This document shows positions 45,919-58,009 of a stretch of DNA of 64,000 nucleotides, piece after piece. The notes beneath the pieces are model-generated. The model was not told where the DNA came from and did no database searches. It saw only the letters and a list, made by a program, of their open reading frames with translations. The translations under genes and the position numbers were made by a program. Each line of letters opens with the position of its first letter. Within the stretch, counting starts at the first letter, position 1. The stretch is from Cryptomeria japonica (taxonomy: Eukaryota > Streptophyta > Pinopsida > Cupressales > Cupressaceae): NCBI RefSeq assembly GCF_030272615.1, contig NC_081412.1:25326501-25390500 (forward strand). The letters are read 5' to 3'.

Positions 45919-48900
45919 GTCTCATAGTGGGAGCAATTAGAAAGTGGTTAAAATCATATAATAAAAGTTATTAGGGTATCTAGAATGCGGATCTTGGCCA
46001 TTGAATGGATTGAATCTTGGTCATTGATCCAAAATTTAATATGTATAAAAGGAGGTCTTCTCTCAATTTGTAAAGTTAGTAATTAATAGGAGTAGAATAG
46101 GTTGTTGATAGGAATTGATGTATCAACATTTGAAGCAATGAATAAAGCATTGAAGTTTGGTGTTTTAACAATTGTCTTCTCTTGTTTTTTATGGTTCCTT
46201 TTTTCAATTTTAGTTAAGTTCAGTGATTTTAATGGTGAAGTGTGATAATATCTATGGATTTTTGCTTCATACAATTGGGAATTTACTGAATTTACATTTT
46301 TGTGTATGGTTAGTTTGAACCTGATTATGATCTTAGTTCAATTGTAAATGTTTATTTGAGTTGCGCTAGTATTGGGTATTTGAATGCATATTTACTATCT
46401 ACAAATATTTAATTCGTTGGAAGGTTGCACTATTTTTGCAATGATGTGAGTTGCCTCTAGTTAAACATAACTTAGTTTGTGACAAATCTGCCTATTTGTA
46501 GCATCAACCATTACTATCATTGTCCATAGGTCTTAGATTTGTCTTTCTGAACTCTATCCTTTTGATTTTATTTTAATCAGTTTATAAAGCAAAGCATCAT
46601 TCAGATTGCCATATCAGATGTTAGCCAACTTGTTAGATGCATTAAGTCTTTTTGTGTTTACCAACAAAATCACATCATTAATTGAGTTATCCAAGTACAA
46701 CTAAGACCTTACATTCGAAACCTTGAGGTTATCTTATTTGGATAGTTTGAAGACATACAAGATTCCCTTATTTAAGAAAGGATAGGATACGCTTGGTATA
46801 TTTTATTTTGTGTTGTTAGAAAGTAAAAAATTCCTCATCAACACTAAATAAGAAAAGTAAAAATATAATAGATTTGAAAATAATTGTAGAATGGAAATTC
46901 TAAGGTCAAATTATCTACAACTGTAAATTTGGAAAGAGTTTCTAGTAAAGTTTGCTATATTTTTTTTATTTTTTTTGAGCAAAAGGCCATGGCCTATAAT
47001 ATATTAATAATAATTGAAGATTTACATATACTTAATTAAAAGAAAATGACACTACCTCCTTCCCCCTGCCAGATACATTTCTGAAAGAGCAACCCCCATA
47101 TATTGGATCATGGGGTCTTTGAAAAAAGTCCTGAATAGAGACTGAATGAGACAAAACCTTTCCCAATATGGACAACAACAAAACTAAACCCGTACAAATG
47201 ATGAAGCAATATTATCAAAAACAAAGAGACTACAAGGTTGAAAATGCCATGTTTGTATCTACCCTAATTCTACCAACATAAATCCACCACCCCAGCTAAA
47301 GAAACTTTCATATTACAATTCCTGATTCTTGAGATGAAGCAACCTCCATTGGAGTTGGAAAGGATGAAAGATACTCGTGAGGATCAACCTGAGCATGTTC
47401 ACAAATTTCCCACACAACCTTGAATTTAGCCATTACAATTGAAGCCAATGGCTCTCCTATTCGAGATGCAAATTGTTGAACCTAGTGGAGAAAAGTGTAA
47501 GGAGATGCATAACCCAAGCCAAAGATGAAGGAGAGGAAAACTGATCTTGGCACTGAGTCAAATACGAAGAGATCTCTATTTAAAAAACCTCCCCACCACA
47601 CCTCTCGTGTAAACAAATCATATTTCTCCAGCTGTAGGTCCAATTCCTCCCAAGTAAACAACATTGGATGTACAAAAGCCCCCACCACCATCTTTGTATA
47701 GTCTTGAGACTGTGTGAGGTCCATCACCATAGACGCAAATTTGGAAGCCACCAGGTTTGGAGAAGCCATCGGGTTAGCTGCAATCCATTCTTCCCCAAGG
47801 ATGGTCCTCACCGCCCACTCACAAATTTCACACGGGATTGCCAAAGAGTTCGCTAATCTCAGAGGATGAGCGATAGTGTAGGGCCATAACTGCCGCATGA
47901 GCGCAACCAACAAGGAAAGCTATATTTGTTTGTATGACTTGCTCGATTATATTTAGTGTAAGGATTCTTGACTTTATTATATCTATTAAAGTTTTGATTT
48001 AATTATGAAAATTTTATCTATTCATATTTTTGCATAATTCAAAATTTTTCTACTATTTCATTAGATCTTACTTAGTATTGGTCACTTTGGTTTCGATTTA
48101 GGCTGAAATGTTGACAATCTTTTATTAGACCTTCCATTTATGACCACATCATGTGGTATAAAAAATGAAGGTTGTTGGAGTGAGCGATAACCTCATGATA
48201 AAAAAATTATGCATGCCACATTGTAAGTGATCCATTCAAAGAAGCGATTCATAGATTTTTGTGCATTAGTCACAATATATGTTATTCACTAGGGAGGTGG
48301 CTCATCAAGCAAGTGGGAAGTGTTTTTAACATTGTGATAATGAAGTGGACTTTGTGGAAAGAGAAGATAAATTGTGAAGTAATTCGATGCATAGTGCTAA
48401 CAAGATAAAGATTACAGGATTATTTGTTAGATATAAAATAATAATATCATGAGAAGACGCTTAGCTAGCTAAAGATGGCGGTTGATAGGTGAGGCAAGAG
48501 GGACTTCCTCTTTCCTGCAATTTCAAAACTAATACTCTAATGAAAATAATAGACTCTCTATTTTCAATTGAACAATTAGATTGCAACAAAATTTCAATCC
48601 CACCAGTTCTGCAAACAAATTTAGAATCAAGGTCTCTCATCCACCTCTCCTCCTCTTCGCATTTCTTAATCTATGTGCATTCATACTCGCTCTAATCTTT
48701 GTACCTTATGTAGTTTCAAGTGCTCTAAAATCTGCATTTTGTTTCTTGATCAATCTTGTTTTCCTCTTCACACTTTTCTCTATCTCCCAGCTCATGCATT
48801 CCACACCATCCCTCCTCTTTCCACCACGCATTCATCTCCACCTTCACTGTCCCTTCTACACATCTATTCACCTTCTCTCACGCAATGATAATTATTTTGT

Positions 48901-49580
48901 TTTGGTGCCACTCTTCCTTTACGCCATCGCCCCTCTTATTTTGCTATTTATTCTAATGTTAAACGCCTCTTATGAGGCGATTTAATCACTCACGTCTTAC
49001 CCACATGGTTAATTTCTATTTAAAGAAGAAAGGAATTTACGCCACTTGAAACAAATGATATAATATAGGTTTGGAAATTGCCTTCTCCCATGCTTCAAAT
49101 AAATTCAAACAAATAAATTCAAAGAAGAAAATTTTGACAGAGAAAAATCGAAGTGTTCCAATTTGTAAAAAAATTTGCGAGAACGCTTAGAGTGTTGTCT
49201 TGATCATCTCTTCTAGACGATTTGAGCCGAAATTTCATGAAATCCCCAACTTTAAATTTCCCGTGAATTGCCCGCCATGATCATAGAGTTTTAAATTCTT
49301 CGAAATAGTGATGAATTTGATCATGAAACTTTCACCATTATGGAATGTCTTCAAAATTCTTCGTGTTAGAGGATTTGTCATCAAACCTCACAGAGTTATC
49401 CAAACAATTATTTTTGTGATAGGAGCCTATTGTGCACCAAGACTAAAATGTTGCAAATTTAACTGAGCTAGACCTTTCCAAAGACGATAGATGCCAAGAA
49501 AAACTTAGACAAACCAAAATTGAGGAAAACCAACAAGAAAAGTTTTTTTTGGGTGATGTTGATTGCTTATTAGCTTGGAT
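45919..49580. repeat. 3.66-kb tandem duplication, unit A
   Basis: Starts GTCTCATAGTGGGAGCAATT and aligns with unit B from 49581. It contains a private insertion (46963-47918) and, from 48490, an LTR-like segment that stops at GGATG where the next unit begins. The reverse-strand frame at 46083-46274 recurs in unit B (49749-49946), but it has no known motif and is probably chance conservation within the repeat. Confidence 0.8.
46963..47918 (-). mobile_element. Reverse-strand poly(A) retroposon inserted in unit A
   Basis: Absent from unit B at the corresponding site near 50625. It is flanked by the duplication GCTATATTT (46954-46962 and 47919-47927) and begins on the plus strand with a run of T, that is, a poly(A) tail on the reverse strand. 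These are marks of LINE-driven retroposition. Its 5' part holds a 143-codon reverse frame (47482-47913) starting MLVALMRQLWPYTIAHPLRL with EEWIAANPMASPNLVASKFA and WEELDLQLEKYDLFTREVWW. I do not recognise this protein. The frame continues after a stop as QFASRIGEPLASIVMAKFKV. It may be a truncated LINE or a processed copy of a cellular or retroelement transcript. Confidence 0.7.
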
Positions 49581-52404
49581 GTCTCATAGTGGGAGTAGTT
49601 AGAAAGTGGTTTGAAATTAGTTAAAATCATATAATAAAAGTTATTAGGGTATCTAGAATGCGGATTTGGGTCATTGAATGGATTGAATCTTGGTCATTGA
49701 TCCAAAATGTAATATGTATAAAAGCAAGTCTTCTCTCAATTAGTAAAGTTAGTAATTAATAGGAGTAGAATAGGTTGTTGATAGGAATTGTTGTATCAAC
49801 ATTTGAAGCAATGAATAAAGCATTGAAGTTTGGTGTTTTACCAGTTGTCTTCTCTTGTTTTCATGGTTCCTTTTTTCAATATTAGTTAAGTTTAGTGATT
49901 TTAATGGTGAAGTGTGATAATATCTATGGATTTTTGCTTCATACAATTGGGAATTTACTAATTTTACATTTTGGTGTATGGTTAGTTTGAACCTGATTAT
50001 GATCTTAGTTCAATTGTGAATGTTTATTTGAGTTGCACTAGTATTGGGTATTTGAATGCATGTTTACAATCTAAAAATATTTAATTCGTTAGAAGATTGC
50101 ACTATTTTTGCAATGATGTGAGTTGCCTCTAGTTAAACATAAATTAGTTTGTGACAAATCTGTCTATTTGTAGCATCAGCCATTACTATCGTTGTCAATA
50201 GGTCTTAGATTTGTCTTTCTGAACTCTATCCTTTTGACTTTATTTTAATCAGTTTATGAAGCAAAGCATCATTCAGATTGACATATCAGATGTTAGCCAA
50301 CTTGTTAGATGCGTTAAGTCCTTTTGTGTTTACCAACAAAATCACATCATTAATTGAGTTATCCAAGCACAACTAAGACCTTACATTCGAAACCTTCAAG
50401 TTATCTTATTTGGATAGTTTGAAGGCATACACGATTCTCTTATTCAAGAAAGGATAGGATACAGTTGGTATATTTTATTTTGCGTTGTTAGAAAGTACAA
50501 AATTCCTCATCAACACTGAATAAGAAAATAAAAAATGTAATAGACTCAAAAATAATTGTAGAATGGAAATTCTAAGGTCAAATTATCTACAACTGTAAAT
50601 TTGGAAGAGTTTCTAGTAAAGTTTGCTATATTTGTTTGTAGGACTTGCTCAATTATATTTATTGTAAAGATTCTTGACTCTATTATATCTATTAAAGATT
50701 TGGTTTAGTTATGATGGATAAAATAATTAATTTTATCTATTCATATTTTTGTATACTTCATAAAATTTTCTACTATTTCATTAGATCTTACTTAGTATTA
50801 GTCATTTTGGTTTAGATTTAGGATGAAAATTTCTACTATTCCATTAGATCTTACTTAGTATTGGTCATTTTGGTTTGGATTTAGGATGCAATGTTGACAA
50901 TCTTTTATTAGACCCTTCATTTTTGTTAAAAAGGAAGGTTGTTGGAGTGAGCGATAACCCCATGATAAAAAATTTATGCATGCCACATTGTAAGTGATCC
51001 ATTCATAGGGACGATTCATAGATTTTTGTGTATTAGTCACAATATATGTTATTCATTAGGGAGGTGGCTCATCAAGAAAGTGGGAAGTGTTAAGTGGGAA
51101 GTGTTTTTAACATTGTGATAATGAAGTGGAAAGAGAAGATAAATTGTGTGAAGTAATTCGATGCATAGTGCTAACAAGATAAAGATTACAGGATTATTTG
51201 TTAGATATAGATTACTAATATAATGAGAAGACGCATTGCTAGCTAAAGATGGCGGTTGATAGGTGAGGCAAGAGGGACTTCCTCTTTCTTGCGATTTCAA
51301 AACTAATACTCTAAAGAAATTAATAGACTCTATTTTGAATTGAACAATTAGATTGCAACAAAATTTCATTCCCACCAGTTCTGCAAACAATTTAGAATCA
51401 AGGTCTCTCATCAACCTCTCCTCCTCTTCGCATTTCTTAATCTATGTGCATTCATGCTCGCTCTAATCTTTGTACCTTATGTAGTTTAATGCTCGCTCTA
51501 ATCTTTGTACCTTATGTAGTTTCAAGTGCTCTAAAATCTGCATTTTGTTTGTTGATCAATCTTCTTTCCTCTTCACACTTTTCTCTATCTCCCAGCTCAT
51601 GCATTCCTCACCATCCCTCCTCTTTCCACCACGCATTCATCTCCACCTTCACTGTCCCTTCTACACATCTATTTACCTTCTCTCACGCAATGATAATTAT
51701 TTTGTTTCGGTGCCACTCTTCCTTTACGCCTTCGCCCCTCTTATTTTGCTATTTATTCTAATGTTAAACGCCTCTTATGGGGCGATTTAATCTGTCACGT
51801 CTTAACCACATATTAATTTCTATTTAAAGAAGAAAGGAATTTACGCCACTTGAAACAAATGATATAATATAGGTTTGGAAATTGCCTTCTCCCATGTTTC
51901 AAATAAAGGAATTTACGCTACTTGAAACAAATGATGTAATATAGGTTTGGAAATTGCCTTCTCCCATGTTTCAAATGAAGGAATTTACGCTACTTGAAAC
52001 AAATGATATAATATAGGTTTGGAAATTGCCTTCTCCCATGCTTCAAATAAATTCAAAGAAGAAAATTTTGACATAAAAAAACTGTCAAACGTATGGAATG
52101 GGTGCCAATTGGTGAGAAAAATCAAAATGTTTCAATTTGTGAAAAAAATTTGCGAGAACGCTTAGAGTGTTGTCCTAATCATCCCTACTAGACGATTTGA
52201 GCCAAAATTTCATGAAATCCCCAACTTTAAATTTCCCGTGAATTGCCAGCCATGGTCATAGAGTTTAAAATTCTTTAGAATAGTGATGAATTTGATCATG
52301 AAACTTTCACCATTATGGATTGTCTTCAAAATTGAGGAAAACCAACAAGAAAAGTTTTTTTTGGGTGATGTTGATTGCTTATTAGCTTGGATGTTCCTGC
52401 ATCA
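49581..52404. repeat. 3.66-kb tandem duplication, unit B
   Basis: Matches unit A apart from the 0.96-kb insertion and several private small tandem duplications: a TTCATTAGATCTTACTTAGT segment twice (50775-50885); GCTCGCTCTAATCTTTGTAC twice (51455-51520); and a 76-bp GGAATTTACG-CACTTGAAAC unit three times (51837-52050), single in unit A. Confidence 0.8.
51264..52404 (-). repeat. Left LTR of short element
   Basis: 1141 bp. A further partial copy at 48490-49580 exists because the surrounding DNA was duplicated. Confidence 0.55.
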
Positions 52405-53644
52405 CACACACTGAGCAAGAAAACTTTTGTGAGCAGAACTCACAAAATGGAGTTAGGTAATAGAATTACTCTTTTAGGTTGTAAACATCTTGAAGTGATC
52501 TCCATCCCTGTGTTAGGTACACAAAATTAATCGTTTTTCCTATGATTCTAACATCTTACCAAAACAACTATTATCCTCCTCCCACAATTCTTCTCACTAC
52601 TCTTCTCTCCTCTCAAGGATTTGCATCCACCATTTGTCATCCCTCTCCACCAAAATATTTCTCCTCTACTCTTCTCCTCTTTTGTGGATTTTAGTCCACC
52701 AGAAATGGACCACCTGCACCAAAATCCTTTTATGCCATCCTCTACTGCTTCCACATGCAAACATGCAATCTTTTGACATCCATCTGCAACTGAAAATTTA
52801 TTCCTTGCATATACTCGCACTAACTCATTTCTATTCATTTCTACTTCACAAAACTCAAAATTTTTAATAATCACCCCTGTAATTTCAATTGAACTGCAAC
52901 ATCTTCTTCAACCTCTACTAATACAACATCTTCTTCATCAGTACTCGTTGCAACTACAACTTCTTCAGGTAGCTTTCTACATCTTTTTTTAATTCAAAGT
53001 AAACTTCTCAATCTTTTTTATCTTGTCTCCAAGAAATGCACCATCTTCATTAGGTCCTTGATAAACCTCTTCTACAACCTCTACTTGAACCAAACTTCTT
53101 CCTCTAGTACTACCTCAATCTGTGAGGTACTTTCACGCCCATCACATTCTCTATTTTTCCTCACCAAATGATGGTTCACCATGACCATTTTCTCCTCTCC
53201 TCTCTCTTCTTTCTCACCTCATTTATTTTCTTATTTTCATTTGTGTGGGCTTCTTTCACATCTTTCTCCTTATGTCTACAACTTCCCTTTTTCAATGAGA
53301 TTTGCCTCGTCCCATAACTCCCTTCCAATCTTGCTTCAATCTCACTTTCCAACTCACGAAGCTTCTTATTTTCTACGTCTTCCTAATATCCTTTTCATGG
53401 GTCTTTTCATGACCCACTTCATCCTCCTCTTTGAACACATCCTCTTCAACACTTTTTCCACATCTTGTCCCTCCTCTTCAACACTTTTCCACATCTTGTC
53501 CCTCTCAACTCTCAATTGCCCAAGACTCCTCATACACCTACAACAATTCTCTCAAGTCTCTCATACAACTCTATCACTTCAAACTTTACCCATAGGTTTT
53601 GGTGTAAACTCCACATGCTCAAGACCTTTGGCTCTAATATCAAT
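52405..53644. other. Interior of short LTR element
   Basis: CTTCTTCA/TCTCCTC-rich sequence. The open frames here (for example 53181-53687 plus strand) reflect base composition. The primer site complement GCTCTAATATCA is at 53631-53642. Confidence 0.5.
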
Positions 53645-55154
53645 TGATGCAAGAGGGACTCCCTCTTTCCTGCAATTTCAAAACTAATATAATGTAAATA
53701 AAATAATAGAGAATCTATATTTTCAATTGAACAATTAGATCGCAACAAAGAAATAAAATTTCATTCCCACCAATTCTACAAACAAATTTACAATTAATGT
53801 ATTTCATTGACCTCTACCTCTCTTCACATTTCTTCTTCTCTCTTTGCATACCCTTTCTCACCCTAATATATGTACGTTATGCAGACTATTTTCTTCCTCA
53901 TGCACCTACTTTCCCTCTTTCACCACGCAAGTCTAGGCTTCCCTGTTGTGCTCTTTATCACACCGCTATCCTTTCTTATCTTTCTTATTTTGCAATATTT
54001 TAATTTCTTTCCTCTTGTGTGGCTTGAGTACCTCATTTCCCTCTCGCAACCCACACTCTATTTTCTTTCTTGGCTAAAACCCCCACTCTGTTGGTCAATA
54101 TCTTCCCACACTTTATCAACCTCCTCTACTCCCCATTCATTGTTGGAGGTCCCTCTTCTATTAATGCTACCCCTTAGACTATTCATCTTCCATGCTAATT
54201 CAAAATGATATTTTGAATTTTGTGATGTAATTTTCTTAATAAATTCATTCACCAAAAGTTTCAAGTGCTTTGAAATCTACATTTTATTTCTTGATTGATC
54301 TTCTTTTCTCTTCATTCTTTTGTCTATCTCCCAACTCATGCATTCCACACCTCCTCTTTCCACTCATGCATCACATCTCTCTCCCTTCCAACATATCAAC
54401 CCACCTTCATTATGCCTTCTATGCACCTATTCAACTTCTCCTATGCAACAATAATCATTTTGTTTTGAGGTCACTCTTCCTTTACGCCTTCCCCCTCCTA
54501 CTTTGGTGTTTTTTTGTATTAAAAAACTTTTATGAGGCATTGTAATATATGAAGCTTTCCCCACATAGTTAATTTCTACTTGAGGAAGATAGAATTTACA
54601 TCACTTGAAACAAATGATTTAATATAGGTCTCGAAATTGCCTTATGCCAAAGTTCAAATAAAAATTGAAGAAGAAAATTCTGGCATAAAAAATGCCAAAC
54701 GTGGGGAATGGGTGCCGACAGGTGAGAAAAATCGAAGTGCTATGATTTATACAAAAAATGTGAGCATGCTTGGAATGTTGTCTTGATCGCCCCTATCAGA
54801 CGATTACTTTCGTGAAACTCTAATTTTAAATTTCTCATGAATCACCAGCTATGATCAGAGAGTTTTAAATTCTTCGAAATAGTGATGAATTTGATCACAA
54901 AGTTTTTTCCATTAATTCCTAAATGTCTTCAATATTCTTCTTGTCACAAGATTTGTCACCAAACCTCACAGATTTCTCAAAAAAAACATTTTTATGATGG
55001 GAGCCTATCGTTCATCAAGATTGAAATCTTGCAAGAGCCAGACCTTTCCAAAGCCGAGAGATGACAAGTGAAACCTAGACAAACCAAAAAAACTAACAAT
55101 AAATATTTTTTTGGGTGATGTTGATTGCTTGTTTGCCCAGATTTTCTTGCATCA
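53645..55154 (-). repeat. Right LTR of short element
   Basis: 1510 bp with terminal inverted TGATGCAAGA/TCTTGCATCA. Shares with the left LTR the blocks GAGGGACT-CCTCTTTC-TGC, TTCAATTGAACAATTAGAT and TTTTTTGGGTGATGTTGATT. Confidence 0.6.
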
Positions 55155-57030
55155 ATTGGTTGGGTCTAGTAAAGGAAATAATGTTTGGAATTAGTAGCAC
55201 AATAGGGAAAAATACTTGGTGTAAGGTTAAAATAGTGCATACCCTATAATTATGACACTATAGAATATTCTTATTTGTACATCCACTCCTCACATCATGT
55301 TCTAGGATCATTTAAACCTAGCCTTGTCCTTTTACTTCACCAAACTTTTGTATCATATTTCATTAGAAAAAATGACTGCTACCTGTATCACCAAGTTGCA
55401 AGAATGAAACACATTTCTTCTATATGTATCACTTTCTCTCTCCATGTTTATACCTTGTTGTTTGTCGTCAAATAATAGTCCTAAAATAATTGTGCATGCA
55501 AACACATCCCTTGCACCCTCATTAATGTAATGGAATGTTGTCTTTCCTTTAACATTTAGGTCAAGAGGATCGCCTCCTTCGTTTAATTTAGTTCCAAAAC
55601 AATTGCCACATAGCCCATTCATGAAGACTGATGCAAATAAAATGAGAAGCACAGTTTCCTAAAATAAGCTTACCGTTAGATGAATAGTAACAATAGCCAC
55701 ATGGCTATTCTCACCTTGGTGTGTTGACACTCAACAACAAAAATCCAAAGGCATCCTTCCATTATTGTCCATAGTATCCACCAAGTGAGTGCTCCTTTCA
55801 ACATTGCCTTATGCTTTCACTGCAATCAAAACATGAATAACCTCTTTATTATGTTGCTTGCGTAGAAAAACATTAGTGTAGTGGAGTTTGATCATTCTCT
55901 AAGAGGGCACACCACTCAATTTATGTGATAAAACCCTCTCTCCTTATGCTTTGAGGGACTTCCATACTCTTCATGTGGTGTGCACGCCTCGTTAATCACA
56001 ATGTCACCACTTACTCTTCTAGTTGTCATACTGTAGAATATCATCCTACTCATCCTTCTCCTTTTCGTATTTTTTTATTTTTTTATTATTTTATTTATAT
56101 TTGCTTATTCTTGAATCATGAAAAATATGACGTAAAATATACATAAAAATAATATGACATGTATATATAATAGATAAAAACCCTAAAACATAAAAGAAGA
56201 CAAACTATAACACTCCAAAATATCTACAAATTTACCATCAAAATAACATGTCATTTTCATGGGTCCCAAAAGAGTGTTATATAGAAACCTCTAACCATAT
56301 GGAGAGGGAATTTTTTTTCCTAAATAGAGCCCATATTAAGAAAAGTCCTTTCCATGCCAACAAGGAATATAAAGTTGAGACATTTACACAAACCAAGTGT
56401 AAGGCCCTAATTTACCATGATGAAGTAGGTTGGGGGAAACTTTCTAATGTCAAACCTTTAATAAAGAATCTTAGGAAATGTAAGTCTCACATTTTTTTCT
56501 ATGTAAATTGAGCTGGAACAGTATACTAGCTACATGAGTCTGCCTGAAAATGATAGCTATTACACGTGGCACAATAGAGTGGAGAAAGTCCTCAAGGTGG
56601 GCCCACTTATTGTGTGCCTCACAATTGACCTTTTTTTGGCATGGATTTGGACTCATGCCACGTGTTGCCCTTGCACGATTCCCCTACATGATAAGAAAAT
56701 GTCTTTTATAGATTTTTCTCGAAGACTCTTTCAAATTCCGTGTTAACATGGAATCTTTATACTCTCGTTAGACCACATGTATGTGCTTACAAAAATAAAA
56801 ATGCAAGGAGGGCCTTAAACTTCTTATCATAAAATGAAAAAAAGAAGTCCACAAATCTATCATGTGGAGGTTTGATGGGTGAGGATTATGTTTTGTTTTA
56901 TAGTTTGTTTTGGTTTGTTTGATTTTTTTGTTTTTTCAAGGTGGTTTGTTTCTTAGATAAGTTTATGATTTTATATTTTAGATACACTTAATTTGTTAAA
57001 TCATTAGAGTGGTTATTAAACATAAAATTC
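55155..57030. other. No gene recognised
   Basis: AT-rich sequence with short unrelated frames on both strands, none with a motif. 56080-56200 is very AT-rich. Confidence 0.4.
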
Positions 57031-57039
57031 ATTGAGCTT

Positions 57040-57274
57040 TTATATATATATATATACATATTGAGCTTTTATATTTACGTATGTACACACATATATGTGT
57101 ACACACACACACACACATATGTGTGTGTGTGTGTACATATATATACATATATATATATGTAGTTTTAAAATTATTTTTGTGTATTTTGGGTATGTTAGAA
57201 TTTGTTTCAGTTGTATTTAAATGATTTTGATGATAGTTTGAACATAATATTTATTGGTATTCTAGGATATAATA

Positions 57275-57320
<46 letters not shown>

Positions 57321-57390
57321 GTGTGTGTATACATATACACACACACATATACATATACACACACTGTATATGTATATACATATACATATA

Positions 57391-57423
<33 letters not shown>

Positions 57424-57576
57424 ATATGTATATATACATATGTATATATATATGTATATATACATACATGTATATATACATGTATATATACATATGTATA
57501 TATATATATGTATATATACATACATGTATATATACATGTATATATACATGTATATATATACATATATATATACATG

Positions 57577-57621
<45 letters not shown>

Positions 57622-57683
57622 ATATACATACATATATATATATATATATAGATATATATCTATATGTATATGTATATATATAT
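57040..57683. repeat. CA/TA compound microsatellite
   Basis: Two arrays: TATATA with CACACA at 57043-57160, and a long one at 57277-57683 with (CA)n, then mixed TATACA/TATATG runs. Open frames of Tyr/Ile/Val or His/Thr across it are artefacts. Confidence 0.95.
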
Positions 57684-57800
57684 ATTGTTTTAAAATTATT
57701 TTTGTGTATTTTGGGTATGTTGGAATTTGTTTCAGTTGTATTTAAATGATTTTGATGATAGTTTGAACATAATATTTATTGGTGTTCTAGGATATAATAA
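57162..57800. repeat. 125-bp direct repeat flanking the long microsatellite
   Basis: TTTTAAAATTATTTTTGTGT... at 57164-57275 recurs at 57686-57799 with only a few changes. Each copy follows a TA-rich array, so array plus flank were duplicated together. Confidence 0.9.
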
Positions 57801-58009
57801 AATTTATGTTAATTGGATTGAGTAATTTTGATGGTAAGCTAATTGTGAGACTTTTTTGAGTTATAAAAAATAATTAAATTTGTGATCATTTTCTTTAGAT
57901 GACTTTAGAATTAAGAGGAAATTAAAGCTTACTATGCTTTCAAACATGTTGAAATTCATAGAAGTTGCACTTAAGCAATTTTTTAAATTTTTTTATGAAC
58001 AGTTGTCAG

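Larger units (their letters stand above)
51264..55154 (-). mobile_element. Short non-coding LTR element (reverse strand)
   Basis: Two related LTRs (51264-52404 and 53645-55154) bound a 1.24-kb pyrimidine-rich interior. The right LTR starts TGATGCAAGA and ends TCTTGCATCA; the left is TGAGGCAAGA...TCCTGCATCA. A decayed primer site (reverse complement TGATATTAGAGC) lies two bases left of the right LTR, giving reverse orientation. Flanks ATAGG and ATTGG could be a diverged target duplication. The interior has no recognisable protein, and a purine tract next to the left LTR is not evident, so the call is moderate. The LTRs differ by many substitutions and indels: an old insertion. Confidence 0.55.

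Noticed and set aside
52548-52874. 108-codon reverse frame with EKS repeats
   Set aside because: Arises from short CTCCTCT-type repeats in non-coding element interior.
53181-53687. 168-codon forward frame
   Set aside because: Composition-driven (CTT/TCA-rich) interior of the short LTR element and it runs into the LTR; no recognisable domain.
55353-55652. 99-codon reverse frame
   Set aside because: No motif, no homologous copy in the window and no supporting context; left unassigned.
57202-57749. Overlapping 120-149 codon frames on both strands
   Set aside because: They are translations of CA/TA microsatellite (Tyr/Ile/His/Thr runs) with no real protein composition.
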